Below, in pieces: positions 45,533 to 57,580 of a DNA stretch of 64,000 nucleotides (position 1 is the stretch's first letter; each line of letters begins with the position of its first letter). This DNA is from Styela clava. Lineage: Eukaryota > Chordata > Ascidiacea > Stolidobranchia > Styelidae. Position numbers and translations under genes: made by a program. The notes below the pieces were generated by a model. That model was given only the letters and a program-made list of their open reading frames with translations. It was not told the DNA's origin and did no database searches. The DNA lies in NCBI RefSeq assembly GCF_964204865.1, contig NC_135261.1, forward strand, positions 8,308,001-8,372,000, written 5' to 3'.

Positions 45533-45620
45533 CCTTCTATAGCTCAGTTGATAAACCGGTGGACTGTAGGGGTAGAATGCTGAGATCTATAGGTCGCTGA
45601 TTCGAATCCGGCTCGAAGGA
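45533..45620 (+). pseudogene. Variant tRNA-Tyr pseudogene
   Basis: The acceptor begins CCTTCTA, the D arm reads GATAAACC, and the T stem reads GCTGA. Confidence 0.75.
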
Positions 45621-45923
45621 ATTTTTTTAATAGGGAGATCTAAGTAAATTTGTTATGTCTGCATAGACTTTCATTATATTGAATATTTTGTTGTGAACAT
45701 AGCCTTTTGTTCAAATCCGGGACGATTCCTCACTATTGTATAACTGCCCAGTCGATATCAAATTTTTACCTTATAATAACAATTTCTCATCAATCTGACA
45801 GATTGTCCCATCATGTGTTTTTTTCATGTTTTATCTCAATTTATGAACTCCAACTCAGGAGCCCATTCAAGATCAAATTTTTACTTAATAATAACAATTT
45901 CTCATCAGTCTGACAGATTGTCC

Positions 45924-46374
45924 GGCTCGTTGGTCTAGGGGTAGGGGTATATATCTCCCACTTAGCGGATGTGATGAATCGGAAGCTTCGCGGTGGATGG
46001 CATGCTGTGTGCAATTTTACGCAGTATGTACGGAAGCCGGGAGTGGTGGAAGTTGTGTTGTGCTCTGCGTGGCATAGACAGAAGCCCCGGAATAAAGCAA
46101 TGCTGTGACAAACAGCATTTGACGAACCCCGGGGTGGAAGTTTGTGTCTAGCAGTGGCGCAGCAAATACTGAAGCCTCCATAAGTATATGACTGCTGCTC
46201 ACGCAGTGGCATGCTTATGAAGCGTTATACCGATATGACTCGGATATGACGTGTCTTCAAGACACTGATCCGTGCTACTGAAAAAATTCTGATTCGTAAT
46301 AAAAAAAAAAAAAAAAAAAAAAAAATTCTCGCTTTGGGTGCAAGAGGTCCCGGGTTCAAATCCCGGACGAGCCC
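45924..46374 (+). pseudogene. tRNA-Pro gene split by a retroposon
   Basis: The 5' part (45,924-45,943) stops in the D loop. The 3' part resumes at TTCTCGC (46,326) with the UGG anticodon and a perfect T arm and acceptor. The base run TGA of the normal D arm is missing at the junction. Confidence 0.9.
45944..46325 (+). mobile_element. Poly(A)-tailed retroposon of a structured RNA
   Basis: The insert is about 380 bp and ends with AATAAA running into 25 A residues (46,301-46,325). The middle folds strongly: AATGCTGT (46,099-46,106) pairs with ACAGCATT (46,112-46,119), enclosed by CCCCGG (46,085-46,090) and CCGGGG (46,129-46,134). Further out is a weaker match of GCATAGACAGAAG with a TTTGTGTCTAGCAGTG-type strand. 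No target duplication was found after the A tail; AGGGGTA is repeated at the left junction. I do not recognise the source RNA. Confidence 0.7.
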
Positions 46375-46510
46375 TTGCTTTTGTATCACTACCCAGTCTG
46401 AACCAATGACTCATTTATTAACTTCTCATAATTCAGACAGAATGTTTTGGTTTTTGTATTAAACATTTCAATTCTTGAATTTTAAATCAGGGTTCATGCC
46501 GGAGATATGC

Positions 46511-46598
46511 CCTTCGATAGCTCAGTTGATATACCGGAGGACTGTAGGGGTAAAATGCTGAGATCTACAGGTCGCTGGTTCGATTCCGACTCGAAGGA
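46511..46598 (+). pseudogene. Variant tRNA-Tyr pseudogene
   Basis: The D arm reads GATATACC, the anticodon stem GAGGA/TCTAC, and the T arm CGATTCCGAC. Confidence 0.75.
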
Positions 46599-46973
46599 AT
46601 TTTTTTAATAGGGAGATCTAATAAATTTGTTATGTCTGCATAGACTTCCATTATATTAAATATTTCGTTTTGAACATTGCCTTTTGTTCAAATCCGGGAC
46701 GATTCCTCACTATTGTATAACTGCCCAGTCGAGATCAAATTTTTACCTTATAATAACAATTTCTCATCAATCTGACAGATTGTCCCATCATGTGTTTTTT
46801 ATGTTTTATCTCAATTTATGAACTCCAACTCAGGAGCCCATACAAGATCAAATCTTTACTTAATAATAACAATTTCCATCAATCTGACAGATTGTCCGAT
46901 CATGTGTTTTTTTTCATGTTATATCTTAATTTAGGAACTCCACCTCAGGAGTAATGCTTCCATGGACGTGTGT

Positions 46974-47061
46974 CCTTCGATAGCTCAGTTGGTAGAGCGG
47001 TGGACTGTAGTGATACAAAGCTGATATCCATAGGTCGCTGGTTCGAATCCAGCTCGCAGGA
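46974..47061 (+). tRNA. tRNA-Tyr(GUA), minor defects
   Basis: The acceptor has TCGCAGG and the T stem CCAGC, one mismatch in each. Confidence 0.65.
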
Positions 47062-47310
47062 GCTTTTGAAACAGATGAAATTTGTAATTTTTAAGCAATA
47101 TATGATTTGAGTTTCACCCTTCCTCTCTCCGATTCTCTGTCTTACGTAATATATCGCAATGTTTCTATTTCTCCATTTCAATACTATCTTATCCTGTCAG
47201 TCCAAAATACCCCAATGTCTGAATAGAGTTTAAGCATTTCAAAAATGAACGCTGAAAATGTCGTTGTAAACCTCAAGCTATCATGTGATCCGATCATGTT
47301 TTTTTTTCAT

Positions 47311-47318
47311 GTTTTATC
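47311..47318. repeat. Left target-site duplication GTTTTATC
   Basis: Identical to 55,887-55,894. Together they reconstitute the normal spacer word GTTTTATCTCAATT of the array. The preceding T also matches, so 9 bp is possible. Confidence 0.88.
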
Positions 47319-47559
47319 ACCTCTGTGAAGCTAGCAGCAAAACACGAAATTGTGACTGACAGAATCGCAGAAAATACCCACGCGTAAAATTAAAAGTTCC
47401 CAATGATTTTTATAAGAAAGTGTATATTTAGATTAGTTTCACAATAGCAATTAAAGCAAAACAATCATTAACTACACTCCTCGTATTGTTAATATATGGT
47501 AAACAAGCTAAAGCGACAGTTACAGTGCACAAAATTTTTTTATAATTCTTTGAGAGATG

Positions 47560-50500
47560 TTTAAAAATGACTGAATTTTCGTCGTGTAACATGGTCGTTT
47601 CATGAAAACCTCCAATAAAGGCAGCATTGCAACACCATTGGTGAAAAGTAGAAACCTCAAAGATTCGATTTCAATATGTCAGAACAGTCTCAGCACGTTT
47701 TGACTTGACCATATATAATACTAAACATAGCGTATATTCTTCAATTTTTAAAACAATGTATATACAACAAATTTGAAACTGATTTTGTATTTCAATTAAA
47801 ATTACTGGATAGTTCATCAAAGAAGATATTTTTCTCTTTGTCACACAACAATAATGCACTTCATTAAACTTAGAATAAGTTGATTAAAGTCTGAAATACT
47901 AAAAAAAAATTTACGCCCTCTTGTGGATTCTTTGATAAATTTCACAAAATTATCGTTTTCGAAAGGGCGATTTCTCAAAAACCGCCAATAAAGGCAGCAC
48001 TACGACACATTCGAAGAAAAGCAGATACCCTATAGATTCGATTTTAATATGTCAGAACAGTAGCAGCACGTTTTGACTTGGCCAAATATAATTCCAAACA
48101 TAGCGTATATTTTTAATTTCATTAAAAAAATGTAGATGTGACATATTTAAAAACGGTTTGGTATTTCAACTAAATTTACTGGAAAATTCATCAAATACTT
48201 TCTTCTCTTGGGTATACAACAAAACTGTACGTTCATTAAACTTGGAATTAGTGTGCAAATGTTAAAATGCCAAAAAATGATTTGACACCCTCTTGTGGAT
48301 CCTTTTCGGAATTTCGAAAAATTATCGTTTTTGAAAAGGGCGATTTCTCAAAAACCGCCAATAAAGGCAGCACTACGACACATTCGGAGTAAAGCAGATA
48401 CCTTATAGATTTGATTTCATTATGTCAGAACAGTAGCAGCACGTTTTGACTTGGTCATATATAATACCAAACATAGCGTGTATTTAAACTGTTATAAACA
48501 ATGCAGACGTAACATATTTAAAACGGTTTGATATTTCAACTAAATTTTCTAGATAATTTATCAAACATCTTTTTCTCTTGGACATACATATATACTATTC
48601 GTTCAATAAACTTGGAATAAGTTACGGAAAGTATAAAATACCAAAAAGCATTTTACGTCCTCTTGTGGATTATTTTCAAAATTTCAAAAAATTATCGTTT
48701 TTGAAAAGGCGATTTCTCAAAAACCGCCAATAAAGGCATCACTACGACACATTCGGAGTAAAGCAGATACCTTATAGATTTGATTTCATTATGTCAGAAC
48801 AGTAGCAGCACGTTTTGACTTGGTCATATATAATACCAAACATAGCGTGTATTTAAACTTTTATACAAAATGCAGACGTAACATATTTAAAAACGGTTTG
48901 ATATTTCAACTAAATTTTCTAGATAATTTATCAAACATCTTTTTCTCTTGGACATATATATATACTATTCGTTCATTAAACTTGGAAAAAGGTTGCGGAA
49001 AGTATAAAATACCAAAAAGCATTTTACGTCCTCTTGTGGATTACTTTCAAAATTCCAAAAAAAATTATGGTATTTGAAATAGCGATTTCTCGAAAACCGC
49101 CAATAAAGGCAGCACTACGACACATTCGGAGTAAAGCAGATACCTAATAGATTTTATTTTATTATGTCAGAACAGTAGCAGCACGTTTTGACTCGGCCAT
49201 ATATAATACCAAACATAGCGTGTATTCAAACTTTTATAAACAATGCAGTCGTAACATATTTAAAAACGGTTTGGTATTTCAAATAAATTTCCTAGATAAT
49301 TTATCAAACATCTTTTTCTCTTGGACATACATATATACTATACGTTCATTAAACTTGGAATAAGTTGCGGAAAGTATAAAATACCAAAAAGCATTTTACG
49401 TCCTTTTGTGGATTATTTTCAAAATTTCAAAAAATTATCGTTATTGAAATAGCGATTCTCGAAAACCGCCAATAAAGGCAGCATTACGACACATTTGGAG
49501 AAAAGCAGATACCTTATAGATTCGATTTTAATATGTCAGAACAGTAGCAGCACGTTTTGACTTGGCCATATATAATTCCAAACATAGCGTATATTTTCAA
49601 TTTTGTTAAAAAATGTAGATGTGACATATTTAAAAACGGTTTGGTATTTCAACTAAATTTACTGGAAAATTCATCAAATACTTTCTTCTCTTGGGTATAC
49701 AACAAAACTGTACGTTCATTAAACTTGGAATTAGTGTGCAAATCTTAAAATGTCAAAAAATGATTTGACGCTCCTTGTGGATTCTTTTCGGAATTTCGGA
49801 AAAGCATCGTTTTTGAAAGGGCGATTTCTCAAAAACCGCCAATAAAGGCAGCACTACGACACATTCGGAGTGAAGCAGATACCTTATAGATTTGATTTCA
49901 TTATGTCAGAACAGTAGCAGCACGTTTTGACTTGGCCATATATAATTTTATCAACTATGTAGATGTAACATATTTAAAAACGGTTAGGTATTTCAACTTA
50001 ATTTACTGGATAATTCACCAAACACTTTTCTCTCTTGGTCATACATCAAAACTGTATGTTCATTAAACTTGGAATAAGACGGCAAATCCTAAAATAACAA
50101 AAAATGATTTGACGCTCTCTTGTGGTGTTTTTTTGAAGTTTTGAAAAAATATCGTTTTTAAAAGGGCGATTTCTCAAAAACCGCCAATAAAGGCAGCACA
50201 GCACATACGGAGAAAGGAAATACCATATAGATTCCATTTCATTATGTCAGAACAACAGCAGCACGTTTTTACTTGGCCATATATAATACCAAATATAACG
50301 TGTATTTACAATTTTATAAACAATGTACACGTAACATATTGTAAAAAGATTTTGTATTTTAACTAAATTTACTGGATAATTCATCAAACATCTTTTTTTT
50401 TGGGCGTACACCAATAATGAACGTTCATTAAACTTGGAATAAGTTGCAAATTGTATAAAACAACAAAAAAATGACTTACGCCCCATAGTAATTTTGTTTA

Positions 50501-50600
50501 ATATCTCGAACATACCGTTTTTGGAGTGGCGATTTCCACAAAACCGCCAATAAAGGCAGCACTACGACACATTCGAAGAAAAGCAGATACTCCATAGATT
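47560..50600 (+). repeat. Foldback arm 1: nine 370-bp repeats
   Basis: The core CCAATAAAGGCAGC recurs at 47,612, 47,984, 48,358, 48,727, 49,100, 49,469, 49,839, 50,182 and 50,547. Each unit also holds GTCAGAACAGTAGCAGCACG, TTGACTTGG and CATATATAAT. Two subtypes are interspersed: one with CATATATATACTATTCG, the other with ACAAAACTGTACGTTC. Confidence 0.9.
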
Positions 50601-53600
50601 TTGTTGAAATACCTAACCGTTTTTAAATATGTTACGTCTGCATTGTTTATAAAAGTTTGAATACACGCTATGTTTGGTATTATATATGGCCAAGTCAAAA
50701 CGTGCTGCTACTGTTCTGACATAATGAAACCAAATCTATAAGGTATCTGCTTTACTCCGAATGTGTCGTAGTGATGCCTTTATTGGCGGTTTTTGAGAAA
50801 TCGCCCTTTCAAAAACGATAATTTTTCGAAATTCTGAAAAGCATCCACAAGAGGGCGTCAAATCATTTTTGGCATTTTAAGATTTGCACACTAATTCCAA
50901 GTTTAATGAACGTACAGTTTTGTTGTATACCCCAGTAAAGAAAGTATTTGATGAATTTTCCAGTAAAATTTAGTTGAAATACCAAACCGTTTTTAAATAT
51001 GTCACATCTACATTTTTTAATAAAATTGAAAATATACGCTATGTTTGGAATTATATATGGCCTAGTCAAAACGTGCTGCTCCTGTTCTGACATATTAAAA
51101 TCGAATCTATAAGGTATCTGCTTCTCTCCAAATGTGTCGCAATGCTGCCTTTATTGGCGGTTTTCGAGAAATCGCTATTTCAATAACGATAATTTTTTGA
51201 AATTTTGAAAATAATCCACAAAAGGACGTAAAATGCTTTTTGGTATTTTATACTTTCCGCAACTTATTCCAAGTTTAATGAACGAATAGTATATATGTAT
51301 GTCCAAGAGAAAAAGATGTTTGACAAATTATCTAGAAAATTTAGTTGAAATACCAAACCGTTTTTAAATATCTTACGTCTGCATTGTTTATAAAAGTTTA
51401 AATACACGCTACGTTTGGTATTATGTATGACCAAGTCAAAACGTGCTGCTACTGTTCTGACATAATGAAATCATATCTATAAGGTATCTGCTTTACTCCG
51501 AATGTGTCGTAGTGATGCCTTTGTTGGCGGTTTTTGAGAAATCACCCTTTCAAAAACGATAATTTTTCGAAATTCCGAAAATAATCCACAAGAGGGCGTC
51601 AACTCATTTTTGGCATTTTAGGATTTGCACAATAATTCCAAGTTTAATGAACATACAGTTTTGATGTATGACCAAGAGAGAAAAGTGTTTGATGAATTAT
51701 CCAGTAAATTAAGTTGAAACACCTAACCGTTTTTAAATATGTTACATCTAAATAGTTGATAAAATTGAAAATTATACGCTATGTTTGGTATTATATATGG
51801 CCAAGTCAAAACGTGCTGCTACTGTTCTGACATAATAAAATCGAATCTATAAGGTATCTGCTTTTCTCCGAATGTGTCGTAGTGCTGCCTTTATTGGCGG
51901 TTTTTGAGAAATCGCTATTTCAAAAACGATAATTTTTCGAAAATTTGAAAATAATCAACAAGAAGGCGAAACATGATTTTCCGTTATTTCATACTTTCCG
52001 CAACTCATTCCAAGTTCAATGGACGTACAGTATATATGTATGTCCAAAAGAAAAAGATGTTTGATAAATTATCTAGGAAATTTAGTTGAAATACCAAACC
52101 GTTTTCAAATATGTTACGTCTGCATTGTTTATAAAAGTTTGAAAACACGTTATGTTTGGTATTATATATGGCCAAGTCAAAACGTGCTGCTACTGTTGTG
52201 ACACAATGAAATCAAATCTATAAGGTATCTGCTTTACTCCGAATGTGTCGTAGTGCTGCCTTTATTGGCGGTTTTTGAGAAATCGCCCTTTCAAAAACGA
52301 TAATTTTTCGAAATTCCGAAAAGGATCCACAAGAGCGCGTCAAATCATTTTTTGGCATTTTAAGATTTGCACACTAATTCCAAGTTTAATGAACGTACAG
52401 TTTTGTTGTATACCCAAGAGAAGAAAGTATTTGATGAATTTTCCAGTAAATTTAGTTGAAATACCAAACCGATTTTAAATATGTCACATCTACATTTTTC
52501 AATGAAATTGAAAATATACGCTATGTTTGGAATTATATATGGCCAAGTCAAAACAAGCTGCTACTGTTCTGACTTATTAAAATCGAATCTATAAGGTATC
52601 TGCTTCTCTCCAAATGTGTCGCAATGCTGCCTTTATTGGCGGTTTTCGAGAAATCGCTATTTCAATAACGATAATTTTTTGAAATTTTGAAAATAATTCA
52701 CAAAAGGACGTAAAATGCTTTTTGGTATTTTATACTTTCCGCAACTTATTCCAAGTTTAATGAACGTATAGTATATATGTATGTCAAAGAGAAAAAGATG
52801 TTTGATAAATCATCTAGGAAATTTTGTTGAAATACCAAACGTTTTTTGAATATGTTACGTCTGCATTGTTTATAACAGTTTAAATACACGCTATGTTTGG
52901 TATTATATATGACCAAGTCAAAACGTGCTGCTACTGTTCTGACATAATGAAATCAAATCTATAAGGTATCTGCTTTACTCCGAATGTGTCGTAGTGCTGC
53001 CTTTATTGGCAATTTTTGAGAAATCGCCCTTTCAAAAACGATATTATTTTGAAATTCCAAAAAAATCCACAAGAGGGCGTAAAATGATTTTTTCGGTATT
53101 TCCTACTTTATGCAACTCCTTCCAAGTTTAATGGACGTACAGTATGTATGTATACCAAAAGAAAATGATGTTTGATAAATTATCTAGTAAATTTAGTTGA
53201 AATACCAAACGGTTTTTAAATATGTTACGTCTGCATTGTTTATAACATTTTGAATACACACTATGTTTGGTATCATATATGACCAAGTCAAAACGTGCTG
53301 CTACTGTTCTGACATAATGAAATCAAATCTATAAGGTATCTGCTTTACTCCGAATGTGTCGTAGTGCTGCCTTTATTGGCGGTTTTTGAGAAATCGCCCT
53401 TTCAATAACGATAATTTTTCGAAATTCCGAAAAGGATCCACTAGAGGGCAAATCATTTTTTGGCATTTTAAGATTTGCACACTAATTTCAAGTTTAATGA
53501 ACGTACAGTTTTGATGTATGACCAAGAGAGAAAAGTGTTTGATGAAATTTAGTTGAAATAATTAACCGTTTTTAAATATGTTACATATACATAGTTGATA

Positions 53601-55640
53601 AAATTGAAAATGATATGCTATGTTTAGTATTAAATATGGCCAGATCAAAACGTGCTGTTACTGTTCTGGTTTGGTGAAATCGAATCTTTAACGTATCTGC
53701 TATTCTCCAAAAGTGTCGTATTGCTGCCTTTATTGGCCATTGTCCGAGAAATCGTCACTTCAAAAACGGCATGCTTGGGAAATTGAAAAATTATATATAG
53801 GTTGTAAGACATTTTTCACTTTTTCATACAATTTGCATCTTATTCCAAGTTTAATTAACACACAGTATCGGTGTTTGAAAAAGTAAGAAAACGGAATATT
53901 ACGATATTAGGTGAGTTTATTCGAAATACCAAACCTTTTCAAAATATGTGAACATCTACGCTATTCAAATATTTGAGATATACGCTATGTTTGGTATTAT
54001 AAATGGCCAAGTCAAAACGTGCTGCTACTGTTATGGTATAGTCAAGTCGAATCTAAAAGGTATTTGCTTTTTTCCGAATGTGTCGTAGTGCTGCCTTTAT
54101 TGGCGGTTTTCGAGAAATCGCCCTTTCAAAAACGATTATTTTTCGGAATTCAGAAAAGAACCCATTATAGAGAGCGTAAATTATTTTTTTATATATTTTA
54201 AACTTTCCCAATTAATTCTTAGTTTAATAAACGTACAGTATTCATTTTTGACAAAGAGAAAAATATATTTGATCAACTTTCCAGCAGCTTCAGTTGAAAT
54301 ACAAATCCCTATTAAATTTGTTACGTCGACAATGTTTATAAAACTGAGAATACACGCTATTTTGGTATTATATGTAGCCGAGTCAAAACATGCTGCCACT
54401 GTTTTGTTATAGTTAAATCAAATCTATAGGGTATATACTTTTTTTCCGAATGTGTCGTAGTGCTCCCTTTATTGGCGGTTTTCAAGAAATTCCCCTTCCA
54501 AAATCGATAATTTTTCGAAATTTTGAAAAGAATCCACGAGAGGGCGTAAAATATTTTTTTGGTATTTTATACTTTTCTTCTGCAACTCATTCTAAGTTTA
54601 ATAGACGTACAGTATTAATGTGTGACAAAGAGAAAAATATATATTTTATCAATTGTTCAGCAAATTTAGTTGACATACAATTCCTTTTTAAATTTTGTTT
54701 CGTCCACATTGTTCATAAAATTGAAGAGTATACGCTATGTTTGGTATTATATATTGCAAAGTCAAAACGTTCTGCTACCGTTCTGACATAATAAAATTGA
54801 ATCTATAAGGTATGTGCTTTTCTCTGAATGTGTCGTAATGCTGCCTTTATTGGCGGTTTTTGAGAAATCACTAATCCAAAAACGATAATTTTCGAAATTC
54901 TCAAACTAATTCAAGGGGGTGCGCAAAATTTTTATTATTACTTTATACTTTCTGAAACTTATTCTAACTTTAATAGACGTACAGTATTGATGTGCGACAA
55001 AGAGAAAAAGATATTTGATCAATTATCCTGCAACCATAGTTGAAATACAAACCCTTTTTTAATATGTTACGAACCTTTGTTTTAAAAATCGAGGAATATA
55101 CGCTATTTTTGGTATTATATATGGCCAAGTCAAAACGTGCTGCTACTGTTCTGGCATAATAAAATCGAATCTATAATGTATGTGCTTTTATCCGAATATG
55201 TCGTAGTGCTGCCTTTATTGGCGGTTTTCGAAAAATCGCCATTTTAAAAACGATAATTTTTTGTAATCCAGGACAGAATCCACTAGGAGTCGCAAATGAT
55301 TTTTTGCTGTTTTATACTTCCCGCAACGTATTCCGAGTTTAAAAGATGTACAGTATTAATGTGTGACAAAAAGAAAATGATATTTTATCCATTATCTAGC
55401 AAATTTAGTTGAAATACAAAATCAATTTTAAATTTGTTACGTCCATGCCGTTATTAAAATTTAGATTACACGATATGTTTGGTAATATATATGGTCAAGC
55501 CAAAACGTACTGCTACTGTTCTGTTATAGAAAAATTGAATTAATATGGTATCTGCTTTTCTCCAAATGTGTCGTGGTGCTGCCTTTATTGGCGGTTTTCG
55601 AGGAATCGAGGTTCCGAAAAGGATAATTTTCCGAAACTTT
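50601..55640 (-). repeat. Foldback arm 2: fourteen 370-bp repeats, inverted
   Basis: The inverse core GCTGCCTTTATTGG recurs at about 50,775, 51,147, 51,517, 51,887, 52,258, 52,629, 52,999, 53,369, 53,725, 54,092, 54,464, 54,842, 55,211 and 55,580. Units left of about 53.5 kb are well matched to arm 1. Those from 53.7 to 55.6 kb are clearly more diverged. Confidence 0.9.
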
Positions 55641-55886
55641 GTATTTGCGGAATACCTGAAAATTCATTTTTCGCTTAGTTAGTCTTTTTTTGAACACTAT
55701 TTTCTTGTTAAATTTAATGTATTCATTCAGTTTAAAGATTTTTCATCTATTTTCGTGACAATATTATATTTTGATCAGCATTTTCAATTTTCATATTTAC
55801 CTGTAAGTGAACACTATATGCGCGTTGAACCTATATTCAATGTGTAAAAATATTCTGGCTGAAAGTGCTGCTAGCTTCACAGTGGT

Positions 55887-55894
55887 GTTTTATC
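55887..55894. repeat. Right target-site duplication GTTTTATC
   Basis: Directly followed by TCAATTCATGAACTCCAACT, the normal continuation of the array spacer, so the empty site can be rebuilt exactly. Confidence 0.88.
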
Positions 55895-55942
55895 TCAATT
55901 CATGAACTCCAACTCAGGAGTAATGCTTCCATAGACGTGTGT

Positions 55943-56030
55943 CCTTCGATAGCTCACTTGGTAGAGCGGTGGACTGTAGTGATACAAAGCTGATATCCAT
56001 AGGTCGCTGGTTCGAATCCGGCTCGAAGGA
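55943..56030 (+). tRNA. tRNA-Tyr(GUA)
   Basis: All stems are perfect. The D loop ACTTGGTA is as at 37,036. First tRNA after the foldback. Confidence 0.86.
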
Positions 56031-56242
56031 GCTTTTGAAACAGATGAAATTTGTAATTTTTGCACAATATATGATTTGAGTTTCACCCTTCCTCTCTCAG
56101 GTTCTCTGTCTTGCGTAATATATCGCAATGTTTCTATTTCTCCATTTCAATACTATCTTATCATGTCAGTCCAAAATACCCCAATGTCTACATAGAGTTT
56201 GATTATTTTAAAATCAAGGCTGAAAATGTCGCTGTTTCGATG

Positions 56243-56314
56243 GGCTCGTTGGTCTAGGGGTATGATTTTTGCTTTCGGTGCGAGAGGTCCCGTGTTTAAA
56301 TCACGGACGAGACT
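56243..56314 (+). tRNA. Hybrid Pro / UCG-type tRNA
   Basis: The 5' part (acceptor through GTCTAGGGGTATGATT) is Pro-type. From the anticodon loop TTTCGGT on it is UCG-type, including CCGTG/CACGG and the GAGAC end. The anticodon stem TTTGC/GCGAG pairs with wobbles. The T loop has C56 to T. Confidence 0.75.
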
Positions 56315-56467
56315 TCGCTTTTGTATCACTTCCCAGTCTGAACCAATATCTCATCTATTAACTTCTCAATATTAGGACAGAATATCTGATCATGTTTTTT
56401 GGTTTTTGTATTAAACATCTCCATTTATGAACGTCAACTCAGGCGTAATGCATTCCTTGTCGTATGA

Positions 56468-56555
56468 CCTTCGATAGCTCAGTTGGTAGAGCGGTGGACT
56501 GTAGTGATAGAAAGCTGATATTCATAGGTCGCTGGTTCGAATCCGACTCGAAGGA
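56468..56555 (+). tRNA. tRNA-Tyr(GUA), minor defects
   Basis: The anticodon stem has one G-U pair (TTCAT) and the T stem one mismatch (CCGAC). The flank ATCGTTTGAAA has only three T. Confidence 0.7.
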
Positions 56556-56921
56556 TCGTTTGAAATAGGTTAAATTTGTAATTTTTGAACAATATATGAT
56601 TTGAGTTTCACCCTTCCTCTCTCCGGTTCTCTGTCTTTCGTAATATATCGCAATGTTTCTATTTCTCCATGTCAATACTGTCTTAACCTTCTAGATAAAT
56701 TTTATAATAGATGAAATTTGTAATTTTTGTAACAATATATGACTTGAGTTTCACCTTTCCTCACTCCGGTTCTCTTTCTTCCGTATTATATGTCAAGGTT
56801 TCTATTTATCCATGTCAATACTATCTTAACCTCTCAGTCCAAAATACCCCAATGTTTGCAAAGAGTTTGATTATTTTAAAATCAAGGCTCAAAATGTCGT
56901 TGTAAACTTCGGCTATTGATG

Positions 56922-56993
56922 GGCTCATTGGTCTAGGGGTATGATTCTCGCTTTGGGTGCGAGAGGTCCCGGGTTCAAATCCCGGACGAGCCC
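56922..56993 (+). tRNA. tRNA-Pro(UGG), acceptor variant
   Basis: The acceptor reads GGCTCAT, one mismatch at 6-67. The rest is perfect. Confidence 0.82.
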
Positions 56994-57141
56994 TTGCTTT
57001 TGTATCACTACCCAGTCTGAAACAATGACTCATTTAATAACTTCTCATAATTCAGACAGAATGTCTGATCATGTGTTTTGGTTTTTGTATTAAACATTTC
57101 TATTCATGAATTTTAAATCAGGCGTCATGCTGGAGATATGC

Positions 57142-57229
57142 CCTTCGATAGCTCAGTTGATAGACCGGTGGACTGTAGGGGTAGAATGCTGAGATCTGTA
57201 GGTCGCTGGTTCGAATCCGGCTCGAAGGA
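57142..57229 (+). pseudogene. Variant tRNA-Tyr pseudogene
   Basis: The acceptor and T arm are perfect. The D-stem clash is the main defect, with TCTGT in the anticodon stem. Confidence 0.65.
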
Positions 57230-57492
57230 ATTTTTTTAATAGGGAGATCTAAGTAAATTTGTTATGTCTGCAAAGACTTTCATTATATTGAATAGGTCGT
57301 TGTGAACATTGCCTTTTGTTCAAATCCGGAAAGATTCCTCACTATTGTATAACTGCCCATTCAAGATCAAATTTTTACTTAATAATAACAATTTCTCATC
57401 AATCTGACAGATTGTCCGACCATGTGTTTTTTTCATGTTATATCTCAATTTATGAACTCCAACTCAGGAGTAGTGCTTCCATAGACGTGTGT

Positions 57493-57580
57493 CCTTCGAT
57501 AGCTCAGTTGGTGGAGCGGTGGACTTTAGTGATACAAAGCTGATATCCATAGGTCGCTGGTTCGAATCCGATTCGAAGGA
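57493..57580 (+). tRNA. tRNA-Tyr-like with UUA (ochre) anticodon
   Basis: The loop reads CTTTAG, so anticodon 34-36 is TTA. Acceptor and anticodon stems are perfect. A21 is G, and the T stem (CCGAT) has one mismatch and one wobble. Confidence 0.65.

Larger units (their letters stand above)
47319..55886. mobile_element. Giant foldback element, hAT-like, without transposase
   Basis: The left terminus ACCTCTGTGAAGCTAGCAGC and the right terminus, reverse-complemented ACCACTGTGAAGCTAGCAGC, differ at one of 20 positions. An 8-bp duplication, as made by hAT transposases, flanks the 8,568-bp element. Apart from its ends it is filled by a 370-bp repeat in two opposite arms. I find no frame longer than about 110 codons, so it must depend on an enzyme made elsewhere. 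The unequal arms could form a very long hairpin. Confidence 0.85.

Noticed and set aside
45841-46212. 123-residue frame on the minus strand in the retroposon
   Set aside because: It crosses the retroposon-array junction and runs antisense to the poly(A)-tailed transcript. There is no domain.
47560-55640. CRISPR-like array
   Set aside because: The repeats are 370 bp, contiguous and inverted in two arms, in a metazoan genome. There are no short repeats with unique spacers.
47560-55640. TTGACTTGG...TATATAAT as a promoter in each foldback unit
   Set aside because: The resemblance to a bacterial promoter is meaningless in this genome, and AT-rich words of this kind are frequent by chance.
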